A DNA stretch of 64,000 nt from Semisulcospira habei (GCA_036245525.1 BTPG01000001.1:177520611-177584610), one strand, 5' to 3'; counted from the first letter of the stretch, positions 1 through 10,899 are shown. Numbers and translations are program-made. The notes: generated from the sequence alone by a model not told the origin.

Positions 1-1715
1 TCTGGAAACATGGAGGCCCAGCACTGCACAACAGGCTCCATGACCTCTTTCTCTGCTGCTGGAAAAAAGGAACACTACCAAAGGATCTCCGTGATGCAGT
101 CGTCATCACCCTGTACAAGAACAAAGGAGAGAAGTCTGCCTGCTCTAATTATCGTGGAATTACCCTGCTGTCCATTGCCGGGAAAATTCTCGCAAGGTTG
201 CTCCTGAATCGGCTGGTACCTGCCATCGCTGAAGACCACCTCCCAGAGGGCCAGTGTGGCTTCAGAGCCAACAGGAGTACCACCGACATGGTCTTTGTGC
301 TGAGACAGCTTCAGGAGAAGTGCTGCGAGCAGAACAAAGGGCTGTACGTAACGTTTGTCGACCTAACAAAAGCGTTTGACACTGTGAGCAGGCAAGGTAT
401 GTGGCAGATCCTGGAGCGACTAGGTTGTCCCCCAAAGTTCCTCAACATGATCGTCCAGCTCCACGAGGACCAGCAAGGCCAGGTCAGACTAAACAGTGAC
501 CTCTCAGAACCATTCCCCATTCGCAACGGCGTGAAGCAAGGCTGCGTGCTGGCACCGACCCTCTTCACCATCTTCTTCAGCATGATGTTGAAGCAGGCCA
601 CAGTGGACCTCGACGATGACGACGCAGTGTACATCAGGTATCGTCTCGATGGCAGCCTGTTCAACCTCAGACGACTGCAGGCCCACACGAAAACCCTAGA
701 CCAACTGATTCGTGAGCTGCTCTTCGCTGATGACGCTGCCCTCGTTGCACACACAGAGAGAGCCTTGCAGCGCATTACGTCCTGCTTCGCAGATGCTGCC
801 CAGCTCTTTGGACTTGAGGTCAGTCTGAAAAAGACAGAGGTCCTTCATCAGCCGGCACCCAAGGAAGAGCATCGCCCTCCCCACATCACCATCGGCGAGT
901 CCGAACTGAAGTCTGTACACCAGTTTACCTACCTTGGCTGCATCATCACGTCAGACGCCAAGCTGGACAAGGAGCTGGACAACAGGCTGGCAAAAGCGAA
1001 CAGTGCTTTCGGGCGACTATTCAAGCGGGTGTGGCACAATCAACAGCTGAAAACAGGCACCAAGATCAGCGTGTACATAGCTGTCGTCCTCACGACCCTG
1101 CTGTACGGTTCCGAGTCCTGGGCCCTCTAATGCATCCAACTACGACTCCTCGAACGCTTTCACCAGCGCTGCCTGCGTACCATCCTCAGCATTCACTGGA
1201 GTGACTATGTCACCAACGTCGAGGTCCTTGAACAGGCGGAAACTGTGAGCATCGAGGCTTTGCTGCTGCGGACACAGCTTCGCTGGGTGGGGCACGTCTC
1301 CAGGATGGAGGATCATCGCCTACCCAAGATCACTCTGTTCGGCGAGCTCGCCACTGGACACCGAGACAGAGGGGCACCAAAGAAGAGATACAAAGATGGT
1401 CTCAAGAAGTCGCTTAGTGCCTGCCAAATCGACCACCGCCAGTGGTCTTCGCTTGCTGCGGACCGTGACACCTGGCGCTCCACCATTCACAAGGCAGCCG
1501 TCTCCTTTGAGGACTCTTGCAGAGCTAACCTTAAGGACAAGCGTCTTAAAAGAAAAAACAGAGTTGTCGTAACTCAGAACCCTGACCAGACCTTCCCCTG
1601 CAGCCACTGCGGTCAAACCTGCCTGTCCCAGATTGGCCTCCGCAGCCACGAAAATGCCTGCAGACGACGTGGGCAAGCCCTATAGAATCTTTGTTCGCGA
1701 AGTCAAGCCAAGAAG
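1..1715 (+). mobile_element. Non-LTR retrotransposon (LINE family X), 3' part with reverse transcriptase, copy 1
   Basis: The plus strand encodes the C-terminal half of a LINE ORF2. The open stretch 198-1130 has reverse-transcriptase blocks including 'YVTFVDLTKAFD', 'GVKQGCVLAP' and the catalytic box 'LLFADDAAL'. A stop at about 1128-1130 interrupts the frame after 'LYGSESWAL', and 1245-1685 continues it. That downstream part has the 'LRWVGHVSRM' segment and a terminal Cys/His finger (FPCSHCGQTC...LRSHENAC). Clade not assigned. It is cut by the window edge on the left. Its 3' end (GCGAAGTCAAGCCAAG, then AAG repeats) joins directly to Polinton A polymerase sequence at about 1,724, so it inserted into that gene. 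Confidence 0.9.
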
Positions 1716-2352
1716 AAGGGGAGAAGACCATGATCAATACTTGAAAGCTGACATTTGCTTGTTAGCAGATGTATTTGAAAGTTATCGGGAAAAGGGTTTG
1801 TTGCTCTACGGACTTGACTTGGCCAGCTACATAACTAATCCTGGCATGACATGTGATGCATATTTAAAATCTAGTAAGAGATATATAGACCTGTTGTATG
1901 ATCATATGATGAGTGAAATGGTAGAATGTGGATTAAGAGGCGGTATAAGTTTAGCCACAAACAATTATACCAAAGCCAACAACAAATATCTTGATGACTT
2001 TGACGCACAAGGTCATGGTCATTCATTACCTACCTGGACGCAATAATTTGTATGGATTAGCGATGTGTGAGTTATTGCCCTTGAAAAACTTTCAACTGCA
2101 TGATTTTTCACAGTGTTATATAACAAAATTAACAAAATGTATTATGACTCATGATCAAAATGATGCAGTGTTGGATCTTTGAAGTCAACATGAAGTACCC
2201 ACATCAACTACATGATTACCACAATGATTATCCATTAGCTTTTGAGAAAATGTCTTTGATGGGGAAAAAAGAAGACACTAAACTTGTGCCAAATTTAAAT
2301 GACAATTCAGTTATGTTTGTCACTATCGCTTATTGCAGTTTTACATCAGACA

Positions 2353-2905
2353 ATCGTTTGGCTTGGCTTGACTTCGCGAACGAAGATTTTATAGGAGTTG
2401 CCCACGACGTCTGCAGGCTTGTTCGTGGCTGCGAGGCCAATCCGGGACAGGCAGGTTCGACCGCAGTGGCTGCAGGGGAAGGTATGGCCAGGGTTCTGAG
2501 CTGCAGCATCTCTGTTTTTTCTCCTGAGCCGCTTGTCCTTAAGGCTAGCTCTGTGAGAGTCCTCAAAGGAGACAGCTGCCTTGTAAATGGTGGAGCGCCA
2601 GGTGTCACGGTCCGCAGCAAGCGAAGACCACTGGTGGTGGTCGATTTGGCAGGCACTAAGTGACTTCTTGAGACAGTCTTTGTATCTCTTCTTTGGTGCC
2701 CCTCTGTCACGGTGTCCAGTAGCAAGCTCGCCGAACAGGGTGATCTTTGGTAAGCGATGATCCTCCATCCTGGAGACATGCCCCGCCCAGCGGAGCTGTG
2801 TCCGCAGCAGCAAAGCCTCGATGCTCACAGTTTCAGCCTGTTCAAGGACCTCGACGTTGGTGACATAGTCACTCCAGTGAATGCCCAGGATGGTACGCAG
2901 GCAGC
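2353..2905 (-). mobile_element. LINE family X, 3' end fragment, copy 2
   Basis: The minus-strand frame 2346-2828 reads the C-terminal part of the same LINE protein as at 1-1715 and 61.9-63.5 kb ('LRWAGHVSRM', 'RGAPKKRYKD', terminal 'FPCSHCGRTCLSRIGL'). It is 5'-truncated and inserted antisense in the Polinton A polymerase. Polymerase homology stops at about 2352 (...TTACATCAGACA) and resumes at about 2906 (TTAGTACTAAAG). A clear target duplication is not visible at this site. Confidence 0.85.
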
Positions 2906-2954
2906 GTTAGTACTAAAGAAAGTACACGGAGGCATTGAATTTGATCAAAGTGCT

Positions 2955-2969
2955 TTCATGAAAGATTAC
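2955..2969. repeat. 15-bp target-site duplication of the RTE insertion (left copy)
   Basis: TTCATGAAAGATTAC here is repeated exactly at 4635-4649. It is single in the polymerase of copies C and D, so it marks the RTE insertion point. Confidence 0.93.
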
Positions 2970-4634
2970 TTACTTACTTACTTACGCCTGTCACCCCTAC
3001 CCGGGTATAGGCCGTCGACGAGAGACCTCCAGCAACTCCTGTCCTGTGCTTCTCCTTCGATTCTACTCCAGGTGGTTCCCAGTCTTTTGATGTCTGCTTG
3101 GAGGTCTCGACGCCAGGAGTTTCTCGGCCTACCTCTTTTCCTCTTTCCCTGGGGGTTCCATGACAATGCCTGCCTAGTGATACTGGAAGCTGGCTTTCTC
3201 AGACTGTGACCGATCCATCCCCATCTTCTTCGCCCAATTTCATTCTCTGCTGTTATCTGCTCTGTTCTCTCCCAGAGTCTGACGTTGCTGATCTTCTCTG
3301 GCCAGTGGATTTTCAAAATTCTTCTAAGGCAACTGTTCATGAAGGTCTGTACTCTGTTGACTGTGGTTTTTGTCAATCTCCATGTCTCTGCTCCATATAG
3401 GAGAACTGCTTTTACATTGGAGTTGAAAATCCGGACTTTGGTGTGTTGTGACAGCTCTCTGGAACTCCACACTTTTTTCAACTGGAAAAAGGCTGCTCTG
3501 GCTTTACCGATTCATGCTCTGACATCTGCATCAGTGCCGCCTTTTTTGTCTATGATGCTCCCGAGATAGGTGAAGGACTCCACCTCCTCCAACGGGGTGC
3601 CAGCAAGCAAGACTGGTTCTTCCCTGGTTGCGTTCAGCCTCATTGTCTTTGTTTTCTGTTTGTGAATGGTGAGGCCCACTTGGGACGAGATGTCAGCAAG
3701 CCTCGTGGTCTTGTCCTGCATTTGTTGATGAGTGTGGGACATTAATGCCAAGTCGTCTGCAAAATCGAGGTCGTCAAGCTGTGTCCACAGTGTCCACTGT
3801 ATTCCACTTCGTCTGTGCTCTGTGGTCATCTTCATGACCCAGTCTATGGCCAGTAGGAAGAGGAACGGAGACAGCAGACACCCCTGCCTGACACCAGTTC
3901 TGACCTGGAGCTCCCTGGTGAACTGCCCTTCGTGGATCACGCGACATGTCATGCCATCATAGCTGCTCTTGATCAGGCGGACGAGCTTTGTGGGTACACC
4001 GTAGTGTCGTAGGAGTTTCCACAGAGTCTCTCGGTCCACGCTGTCAAATGCTTTCTCATAATCCACAAAGTTGACGTACAGCGGGGAGCTCCACTCCAGA
4101 GACTGTTCCACGATGATGCGGAGAGTGGCGATCTGGTCTGTACATGATCGGTTCTTCCTGAATCCTGCTTGCTGGTCTCTCAGCTGGGGGTCAACGGAGC
4201 TCTTCATTCTCTCTAGGATGATCCTGTTGAAGACCTTTCCTGGTACTGACAGGAAGGTGATTCCTCTGTAGTTGGAACACTTGCTGAGGTCGCCTTTCTT
4301 GGGAAGCTTGATTAGGTACCCCTCCTTCCAGTCAGCTGGCATCACCTCCTCTTCCCAGATCTTTCCAAACAGTGGATACAGCATCTCAACTGTTGTCTCT
4401 AGGTCTGCTTTCAGAGACTCCGCTGGGATGCCATCTGGCCCTGCTGCTTTGCCATTCTTCAAAAATGCCACTGCTTTTCTGATCTCTTCCCGGCTGGGTC
4501 TGTCACAGCTGATGGGTAGGTCGGTCTCTGCCGGCTGGATGTCGGGGGGGTCGGGTGGGCTAGGTCTGTTCAGTAACTCTTCAAAATACTCGGCCCATCT
4601 GTCGAGTTGGTCTGCTCTGTCTGCAATAGGCTTG
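2970..4634 (-). mobile_element. RTE-clade-like LINE, 5'-truncated, in Polinton A polymerase
   Basis: The minus strand encodes a LINE reverse transcriptase in two pieces. Codons 4639-3512 carry RT blocks ('NYRGITFLSVPGKVF', 'VDYEKAFDSVD', 'GVRQGCLLSP', 'LDFADDLAL', 'TYLGSIID'). After an interruption near 3,485-3,512, 3481-2978 gives the C terminus ('LLYGAETWRLTK', 'CLRRILKIHWP', 'RRRWGWIGHSLRK'). The 3' end carries (TAAG)n, visible on the plus strand as TTACTTACTTAC at 2965-2982, as expected of RTE-type elements. A perfect 15-bp target duplication flanks it. Confidence 0.92.
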
Positions 4635-4649
4635 TTCATGAAAGATTAC
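4635..4649. repeat. 15-bp target-site duplication of the RTE insertion (right copy)
   Basis: Identical to 2955-2969. Polymerase sequence continues immediately after it (ATAATGAAAAACACAACC). Confidence 0.93.
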
Positions 4650-5529
4650 ATAATGAAAAACACAACCCTTCGTGCAAGGGATGGTAACACTGCATTTGAC
4701 AAAGACTTTTTTAAGCTCATGAACAATGCCTGTTGTGGCAAGACCATGGAAAATCCTCACCACGCAAAGATGTGAGACTTGTCACAACTGAATCAGGGGC
4801 AATTAAGCTTACAGGCAAGCCACAATACACAGGGTATAAAGAGCTTCATACATCGTTGTATGCAGTGACACACGCAAAAAAGATTGTTAAACTGGACAAG
4901 CCAGTATTCATTGATATGGCAATTCCTGAGTTATCAAAACTGTTGATGCTTGAATTTTACTATGATTACTTTAAACCAAAGTATCCTGAATGCCGTCTTT
5001 TATACACTGACACTGACTCTATGATCATAGATGTGCCTACTGAAGACTTTTATGAAGACATGAAAACAGAGTTACATATGTATGACATGTCTGATTATCC
5101 TAAGGATCAACCGCTGTATAGCACACAAAACACAAAAGTGCCTGGGAAGTTTAAAGATGAACTAAATGGAGTGCCCATAGTCGAGTATGTTGGACTGAGA
5201 TCAAAATTGTATTACATTTTACACCTGAAAGGTAGTCAGTTGAAAGCCAAAGAAATTTATTTTTAAAAAAACAGCAATAAAAAATAAAGACATCCGTCAT
5301 GAACATTATAAGCAAGTTTTAGATGGAGAACTAATGCCTGATTATCCAAACAAGACACTGAGGTCAAATAGACATAATCTTGAAATGATCCAAACACATA
5401 ACAAGTCACTTGCAGTAGGAGACACAAAACGTGTATTTCACACTAAGGAAAAGGCTTATGCACCTGGTCATTACAGGATTAAGTGATCTGAAAAATAGCT
5501 GATGAATTAGTTGATGAACTGATTGATCA

Positions 5530-6702
5530 GTTAGTTGATAAAATGAGTAACAGTGTCTGAGGGAATAATCTGTAATTCTTCTCTGACAAATGCCCTCTGT
5601 GGGGCAGGCTCATACAGATAATAAATTGATGGGTTGTCGCTAGCGCCAGGGACTATTTTCATATATATTAAACAGACGTGGACCATATTGGATCAGTTGT
5701 CCTGCATCTTACATCATTCTTGGCCTCGCCGGGTTGATTCAGATATCTCACCTGTTTTGTAAACAAGCTTGTGTCAGGCGCAAGGGGTGGTCTTGTCGAC
5801 CCTGACGGACTTGACGATATTGTTTTCAATTTATTAGCATCAGCGTGTTTTAAATGACCCTCGTTATTCATTGCTTTTATCACAGACGGTAATCTCTTAA
5901 CCCACTCAGTGTTATGCGCATCATGCATGAGTTCCTTAGAATACTGATAACTGAAGAGTCTCTCTGATAATTGTTTGTTAAAGTTCTCAACAATTGCCTG
6001 TGACCTGTGCACACCTGGTATGCCTCGCCGCACTAGCATGCCATGCTTTGCAAATAATTGATTAACGGCGCCTTTGAACTCACTCCCGTCATTGACTTGC
6101 ACAAGCCTAGTATACTTTAAAAGGCCTCGACTATATATCTCTGTTAACTCAGTGGCTACCATGGTAGCATTTTTGTCAGTTATGGGTTCGGCGTCCTTAT
6201 ATCGGGACGCAATGACAACAACAAATAATGCATATTTGTATTGTTTCTTTCTTATTGTATTGTGTGGCAGAAACAAAAGATCCATTTGATGGGTGTCATT
6301 TGGGGTAGTGTTTTCAAAATGAGGTCTTGTTATTTTTCGGGGCCCAGGTAAATAAATTTGCCAAATTGCCTGTTTTTGTAGCCACTATTTTATTTGGTCA
6401 TTCATTCAGTCCTCTCTGCGCCGTCTGGTGCTTGAGGCGACTTTTTTTTGTCGTTTCCGTAGCAAGTTTCTTTTTACAGGGTGGAGTCGCTAGCCCCACG
6501 CCTAACCCTCCTCCTTTATCCTGACTTGGGACAGGCAGTTAAGCCCCCAAAGGGGCCTCCCTGGTGAAGTTTTTATTTGGTCAAGGGTGACATCATTACC
6601 CACAGTGGCATGCAATTTTTGTAATGTGGTTTTCCCTTTCCAGTAGCCAATTGGAGAGTAATATATTTTTGATAGCTTAGCCCCGGCTCCAGTGTCGGTC
6701 AT
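5530..6702 (-). pseudogene. DDE (rve) integrase remnant of Polinton A
   Basis: Transcribed against the polymerase, as in the other copies. The N-terminal part 6702-6590 ('AKLSKIYYSPIGYWKGK') is separated from the catalytic part 6285-5668 by a 170-bp insert at 6401-6570. The catalytic part keeps 'MDLLFLPHNTIRKKQYKYAL', 'VQVNDGSEF' (Asn where copies C and D have Asp) and the Glu block 'HRSQAIVENFNKQL'. A premature stop occurs at about 5,668. Non-functional. Confidence 0.88.
6401..6570. mobile_element. SINE-like or truncated-LINE insertion in integrase A
   Basis: A 170-bp segment absent from integrase copies B, C and D. It is bounded by a perfect 13-bp direct repeat TTTTATTTGGTCA (6388-6400 and 6571-6583), which is single in the ancestral gene. 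The segment is GC-richer than the surrounding Polinton DNA. Family not recognised. Confidence 0.85.
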
Positions 6703-7119
6703 TTTTCTAGCAATAAAAACCCCTGTAAATATACAAATGTCATTCCTACTAGAACATATATTATTTCTCCTTTTCTTTGTTCTGGGATTGGTTGGTAGTA
6801 ATCGCTAAGTTTTGACTGTGGGGTGGTCATGTCTTCACCAGTAACAAGGTAGTATTCTTTGATAGCATCATAAACATTTGAAAATGTATGCTGTGTGGGA
6901 CCTTCCAGCCTGAGTTTTTCATTGATAAAATGAAGTTTCTCTATTCTTTGCTTTTCGTAATCCTGCTGAGATTGTGCTAATTTTTCTGATGCCTTATTGT
7001 GTCGCCTCATTTCTTCTGTAGATTCCTCTCTACTCACTTATGAAAATAGAAAATTTGACCCACTAAAATGCCAATGCATTAACAATAGCTCCCCCAACAA
7101 TAACAGCCAAAGTTGCCAT
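6699..7119 (-). pseudogene. Polinton A copy of the 144-aa two-membrane-segment protein
   Basis: Homologous to 56,080-55,646 of copy D. The start is placed at 7119 (ATGGCAAC... on the minus strand). A frameshift lies near 7,040-7,080, and 7037-6699 is then open with the coiled stretch 'EEMRRHNKASEKLAQSQQDY' and the C-terminal hydrophobic segment ending 'GFLLLEK'. Function unknown; conserved in all four copies between the integrase and the 76-aa gene. Confidence 0.8.
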
Positions 7120-7127
7120 ATTTTTAT

Positions 7128-7352
7128 TTACATAGGTACATTTTCTGGAATAATTCTTTGCTTGATGAAAACGTCTTTTGCAGCAATCAATGCTGTTACA
7201 ACTGCAACTAGCTTAGCACTGTCTTCGAAGTCTAGTTTACCCAAGTCTGTGGAATGCATTTTGAGAAGATGCATTTTGAGAAGACTCCGTCCCAGCATAG
7301 TGTAAGCTACCGCTAAGCCACTTATCATGGCAGAGTGATAGACAAGGTTCAT
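7128..7352 (-). CDS. Polinton A copy of the small (74-76 aa) conserved protein
   Basis: Open minus-strand frame of 74 codons, homologous to 56,322-56,092 in D. It has an N-terminal hydrophobic segment ('ISGLAVAYTMLGRSLL') followed by 'DLGKLDFEDSAKLVAVVTAL' and 'KQRIIPENVPM'. A 7-residue internal repeat (LLKMHLLKMH) is private to this copy. Function unknown; gene order and conservation suggest a Polinton structural or accessory protein. It is open, but the host element is dead. Confidence 0.72.
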   Translation of the reverse strand: MNLVYHSAMISGLAVAYTMLGRSLLKMHLLKMHSTDLGKLDFEDSAKLVAVVTALIAAKDVFIKQRIIPENVPM

Positions 7353-7398
7353 TATGTTTTTTTTGTGTAGCTCCCAAAAATAAAAATATTAATTTTAT

Positions 7399-7842
7399 TC
7401 ACTGCATAAGAAATGAATTGAAAGGTTTTGGTGCTGCTGGTAATGTGGAGACTTTCTTGCTTTATTTTTGGAGTGTCTTATTTTGGGGGCACTGTTTGAG
7501 TTTGTTTCTTGTATTTTTTGTATAATTTGTAACCTACTTAACCAAATCCAACAACAAATCTGCCAACTATATATTTTGTTATTTCATGTTTATACTTAGT
7601 TGTTAGTCTCTTGCTTTGTTGCGGTGGTGAGGGTGTTGGTAGTGATACCGGTGCTGGGGCTGTTGACGGCGGTCCAGTTGCATGAGCCTTTTCTGTTAAC
7701 GCCTGAAGCTGTAATTTTTTTGTCTGTTATATTCAGCTAATCTTTTTCCAGCCTCAACCATGCCTGGGCTTTTAGCCTTAGTCACAGTTTGAACCTGCAT
7801 CAAGACATGGCTCGGTTGTGGAGTCATCTGGGTGTCATCCAT
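7399..7842 (-). pseudogene. Polinton A copy of the 153-aa C-terminal-membrane protein
   Basis: Start at 7842 (MDDTQMTPQ...). The family motif 'VEAGKRLAEYNRQK' is clear, and a frameshift follows at about 7,715. Downstream DNA to the stop near 7,399 still aligns with the D copy, including the segment encoding the hydrophobic stretch. Broken. Confidence 0.75.
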
Positions 7843-7874
7843 TTTCTTCTGCTTAAAAATTAATTTTTGAAAAA

Positions 7875-8258
7875 TCAATATGACTCCCAGTAACAAGCAG
7901 TGCCAAACGTGTCAAACATAAGGCATGCTAATTTACCAATTGAACTTGAAACAATAGGTGATAGACTGTAAGTATCGACAGGTAGAAAGTGACCAACAGC
8001 TTTTGTGTATAAGCACACGAGAGATCGACTCAAATCACGGGTCATTAGTGAACCAATGTGATTTTCATATTTGGCATGTAGTTTAATTATTTCCTCAGCA
8101 GTGAGGGATTCTATATCTTCTGTCATGTGTTGTTTTTCGAGATAAGCTTTTGATTTACCGGAAACAACTACAGAGAGAAGACGCTGTTTTTTAGAGTCTA
8201 AGTCTTTGTTCTCTACAGTGCAGATATCGCTTAAAAGAAGTAATTCATCTTGGTTCAT
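7875..8258 (-). pseudogene. Polinton A copy of the 192-aa protein
   Basis: Starts at 8258 (MNQDELLLL). Homologous to 57,289-56,744 in D through 'DLSRSLVCLYTKAV', but it lacks a short block before 'PIVSSSIGKLACLM' and is frameshifted after it. It is the outermost gene at the right end of the element. Confidence 0.8.
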
Positions 8259-8311
8259 TTGATAATGAAAAATAGTATTTTTTGAAGCTATAAGTAAACT
8301 CATAAAATACA

Positions 8312-8630
8312 CATTTAGTGTAAATTTCTACAATACTGTAAGCGCACATCGGCTAGGCAAGTGGTTGCTGATTTGTGTACATTTGGGAATGTAAAGGCTT
8401 ACAACATTGATAGACTAATTAGCTTAATTTGTTTTAGAGATCAATGTCATTGATTAATTTTTGGTGATTTGGAAATCTTTTTTTACTGAGTGCAATAAAA
8501 GGGATCCGGGATTTTTTTAAGGCTGTGATCAGTATGAGCGATGTTTGTGAAAAATAGCTAATTAAGGTCGTTTAATTAAGATAATTAAAGAAAAAAAAGT
8601 TGTCCAAAAATTGTACATTGTTATATCTCT
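8312..8630. other. Right terminal region of Polinton A
   Basis: Non-coding AT-rich DNA between the 192-aa gene and the element end. It aligns with the right end of B in inverse orientation (8367-8435 with 9065-9152, e.g. TTAGCTTAATTTGTTTTA) and with the right end of D (e.g. ATGAGCGAT at 8,534 and at 57,392). The final TTATATCTCT is shared with D. Confidence 0.7.
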
Positions 8631-8886
8631 GTAACGCATGCAGACTTCCCCCAGTTGCATGTACAGACTCTTGCACAACAGATGCATACACTGCCACTGA
8701 CTCAGACGGGCGCATTCACATGGTAAAACTCAACACACTAGCTTTCTTTCTAATATAGATATTTATAACAGATAAATGATGAAAACACTATCTAAATTAT
8801 GTACAACACCCTTCTCACTATAAACACATCAACACTTCATACACATGCACAATGTAAATGCCAGGCTAGGTAATTGTCTCTCACAA
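8631..8886. other. Spacer between the facing right ends of Polintons A and B
   Basis: 256 bp with no homology to either element that I can see and no coding potential. It probably represents host DNA. The six bases next to each end (GTAACG after A; TCACAA before B) would be their target duplications, but the partner copies are not in the window. Confidence 0.55.
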
Positions 8887-9270
8887 AGAGATAGATATAA
8901 TGACAGGACGACACCATTAAAACAATGACTGAGTTAACCCCTTAAATATTGCTTTTTTGGACATCACCGCACATTTACCCCCCACACCAACAGAGACGAT
9001 TTCTGAGGCTCAGTAAAAAATAAACTTAAAGAAATTTCAACCCCAACTGTATCAATAATGCCGCATCAACCCATAAAACAAATTAAGCTAATTAAAATAT
9101 CAATGATGTAAGCCTTTATCTTTCTAAATGCATGCAAATCAGTGATCAGCTGTTATCAAGAAATGACTAGACTAACTGTTTGTCCTGACTTATGGTATTG
9201 CACAATTCACACTGGAAGTGTATTTTATGTGATTAATTATAGCATCAAACTTAACATATTACAGTATAAA
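8887..9270. other. Right terminal region of Polinton B
   Basis: Non-coding and AT-rich. The inverse-orientation alignment with 8312-8630 places the element end at 8887. The last bases read AGAGATAGAT inward, like the end of the right TIR of C. Confidence 0.65.
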
Positions 9271-9737
9271 ATGAATCAAGATGAATTGCTACTTTTAAAC
9301 AATATCTGCACTGTAGAGAATAAAGACTTAGATTTTTAGAAAAACAGCGTCTTCTCTCTGCAGTTGTTTCCAGCAAATTAAAAGCTTATCTCGGAAAACA
9401 ATACACAACAGAAGATATAGAATCCCTCACCGCTGAAGAGGTAATTAAACTACATGCTAAATATGAAAATCACATTGGTTCACTAATGACTCATGACTTA
9501 AGTCGATCTCTTGTCTGTCTATACACAAAAGCTGTGAGTTACTTTTTACAGGTCGATACTGACAGTCTGTTACACAATCTCGAAAGCAATCCTATTCTTT
9601 CAAGTTCAATTGGTAAATTGGCGTGCCTTATGTTTTACAAGTTTGGGAATTACCTTGCACCTGTGGTAACCTTGCTTGTTACTGGGAGTCATATTAATTT
9701 TTCTAAAATAAATCTTAAAGCAGAAGAAAATGGATGA
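9271..9737 (+). pseudogene. Polinton B copy of the 192-aa protein
   Basis: Start ATG 9271 in the context TATAAAATG. The first 22 codons match MNQDELLLLN..., then a frameshift at about 9,335 gives a stop. Homology continues to 9737 ('DLSRSLVCLYTKAV', 'SSIGKLACLMFYKFGNYLAP'). Confidence 0.82.
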
Positions 9738-10864
9738 CAGCCAGACGACTCCACAACTGAGCCCTGCCTTGACGCAGGTTCAAACGGTGACTAAGGCTAA
9801 AAGTCCAGGCAGGGTTGAGGCTGGAAAAAGATTAGCTGAATATAACAGACAAAGAAAAATACACCTTCAGGCGTTAACAGAAAAGGCACTGACCCACTGT
9901 CAACAGTGCCGGTCCCAGCACCAGTGTCACTACCAACACCCTGACCCCAATCACCCCCTCAACAAAGTGAGAGACTAACAACTGAGTCTAAACCTGAAAT
10001 AACAAAATATATATTTGGCAGATTTGTTGTAGGATTTGGTTAAGTAGGTTACAAATTATACAAAAAATACAAATCGCAAACTCGAACAGTGTCCCAAAAA
10101 TCAGACACTCCAAAAATAAAAGAAGAAGTCTCCACATTAATAATTACAATATTTATATGTGCTTATCTTATAATAATTATAACTCTAAGCGCACACTCAC
10201 AACTCGCACACGCATGCGCACATTTTAGACAATGACTCGCGTACCACAAATAGTGAAATACATTAGGATGGTCAGCTTGGGGTGGGGAGTGTGGTGATAT
10301 AGTGCTAGAACTGTTGAAAGAGGTGAGTTTTGAGGGTGGACTGGAAGGAGGAGAGAGAGTGTTTCTGATGGAGAGAGAGTGGGAGAGTGTTCCAGGTGGA
10401 TGGACCGTAGAAGAGAAAGAGTGGGGGCCGAAAGTGCTGAGTTTGGTGCGGGGATGAGGAGGCGGAGAGGGTCGGAGGTGGAGTGGAGGGAGCGGGAAGG
10501 AGTGTAGGGGTGAAGTAAGTTGGAGAGATAGGTAGGAGCGTAGTTGTTCAGGGATTTATAGCAGAGAGATAGAATATTGTATTGGATGCATTGGGGGATG
10601 GGGAGCCAGTGAAGGAGTTTGAGCAGGGGAGTGATGTGGTCGGATTTTTTCTTTCTGAGGACAAGGCAGGCAGCATTGTTCTGGATGCGCTGGAGAGTGA
10701 AAGTGGTGGAGTGAGGAAGGCCGGAAAGGAGAGAGTTGCAGTAATCGATGCGAGATAAGATGAGAGAGACAGCAAGTTTGGTGGTAGCTTCGGTAGTGAC
10801 GTATTTTCTGATCTGAGCATTACCAGCAACATCAAAACCTTTCGATCCATTTTTTATGCAGTAA
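9730..10864 (+). pseudogene. Polinton B copy of the 153-aa protein, split by a LINE
   Basis: Starts at 9730 (MDDSQTTPQ), overlapping the previous gene by 8 bp. 'VEAGKRLAEYNRQRK' is intact, a frameshift follows near 9,960, and the gene is then interrupted at about 10,145 by a minus-strand LINE fragment. The last codons, encoding the family C terminus, resume at about 10,820 and stop at 10,864. Confidence 0.78.
10145..10820 (-). mobile_element. CR1/L2-like LINE 3' fragment in Polinton B
   Basis: The minus strand encodes the C-terminal end of a CR1/L2-type reverse transcriptase: 'SRIDYCNSLLSGLP', then 'LQRIQNNAACLVLRKKKSDH', then 'LLKLLHWLPI' (about 10,770-10,570). A 3' UTR extends to about 10,150. 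It is 5'-truncated. Homology to the 153-aa gene stops at about 10,143 and resumes at about 10,818, both beside CATTA, so a target duplication of only about 5 bp is possible. Confidence 0.82.
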
Positions 10865-10899
10865 ATAAAATTAATATTTTTATTTTTGTGGCATAAAAG

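Larger units (their letters stand above)
1727..5560 (+). pseudogene. Protein-primed family B DNA polymerase remnant of Polinton A
   Basis: Homologous to the C-terminal two thirds of the D polymerase. Visible blocks are the exonuclease III-like segment at about 1735-1790 ('YLKADICLLADVFESY'), the region before and after motif A (frameshifted near 2030), the motif B region (about 4,710-4,750, with 'NNACCGKTMEN' where other copies have Phe for the second Cys) and motif C 'LLYTDTDSMIID' (4,998-5,033). The reading frame is broken by LINE X (about 2,353-2,905), the RTE (2,970-4,634) and several frameshifts, including one near 4,765 and a stop near 5,265. Not functional. Confidence 0.9.
1724..8630 (+). 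mobile_element. Polinton/Maverick-like element, copy A (left-truncated, degraded)
   Basis: Contains the C-terminal two thirds of the polymerase on the plus strand, followed by integrase, 144-, 76-, 153- and 192-aa gene remnants on the minus strand, in the same order as copy D. The right terminus is placed at 8,630 because TTATATCTCT there matches the end of copy D (57,469) and resembles that of B. The left half (capsid genes, ATPase, polymerase N terminus) is not in the window; LINE X abuts it at about 1,715. Four retroelements have landed in it: LINE X at its left edge, LINE X in the polymerase, an RTE in the polymerase and a SINE-like insert in the integrase. Confidence 0.85.

Noticed and set aside
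311..775. Long antisense frames across LINE X (also 61,763-62,464 and 2,330-2,779 or 63,070-63,594 in alternative frames)
   Set aside because: Shadows of the reverse-transcriptase frame; the true frame carries the RT and zinc-finger motifs.
10548..10850. 100-codon minus-strand frame as a separate Polinton gene
   Set aside because: A different minus frame reads CR1/L2-type reverse-transcriptase motifs; this one is an out-of-frame shadow.
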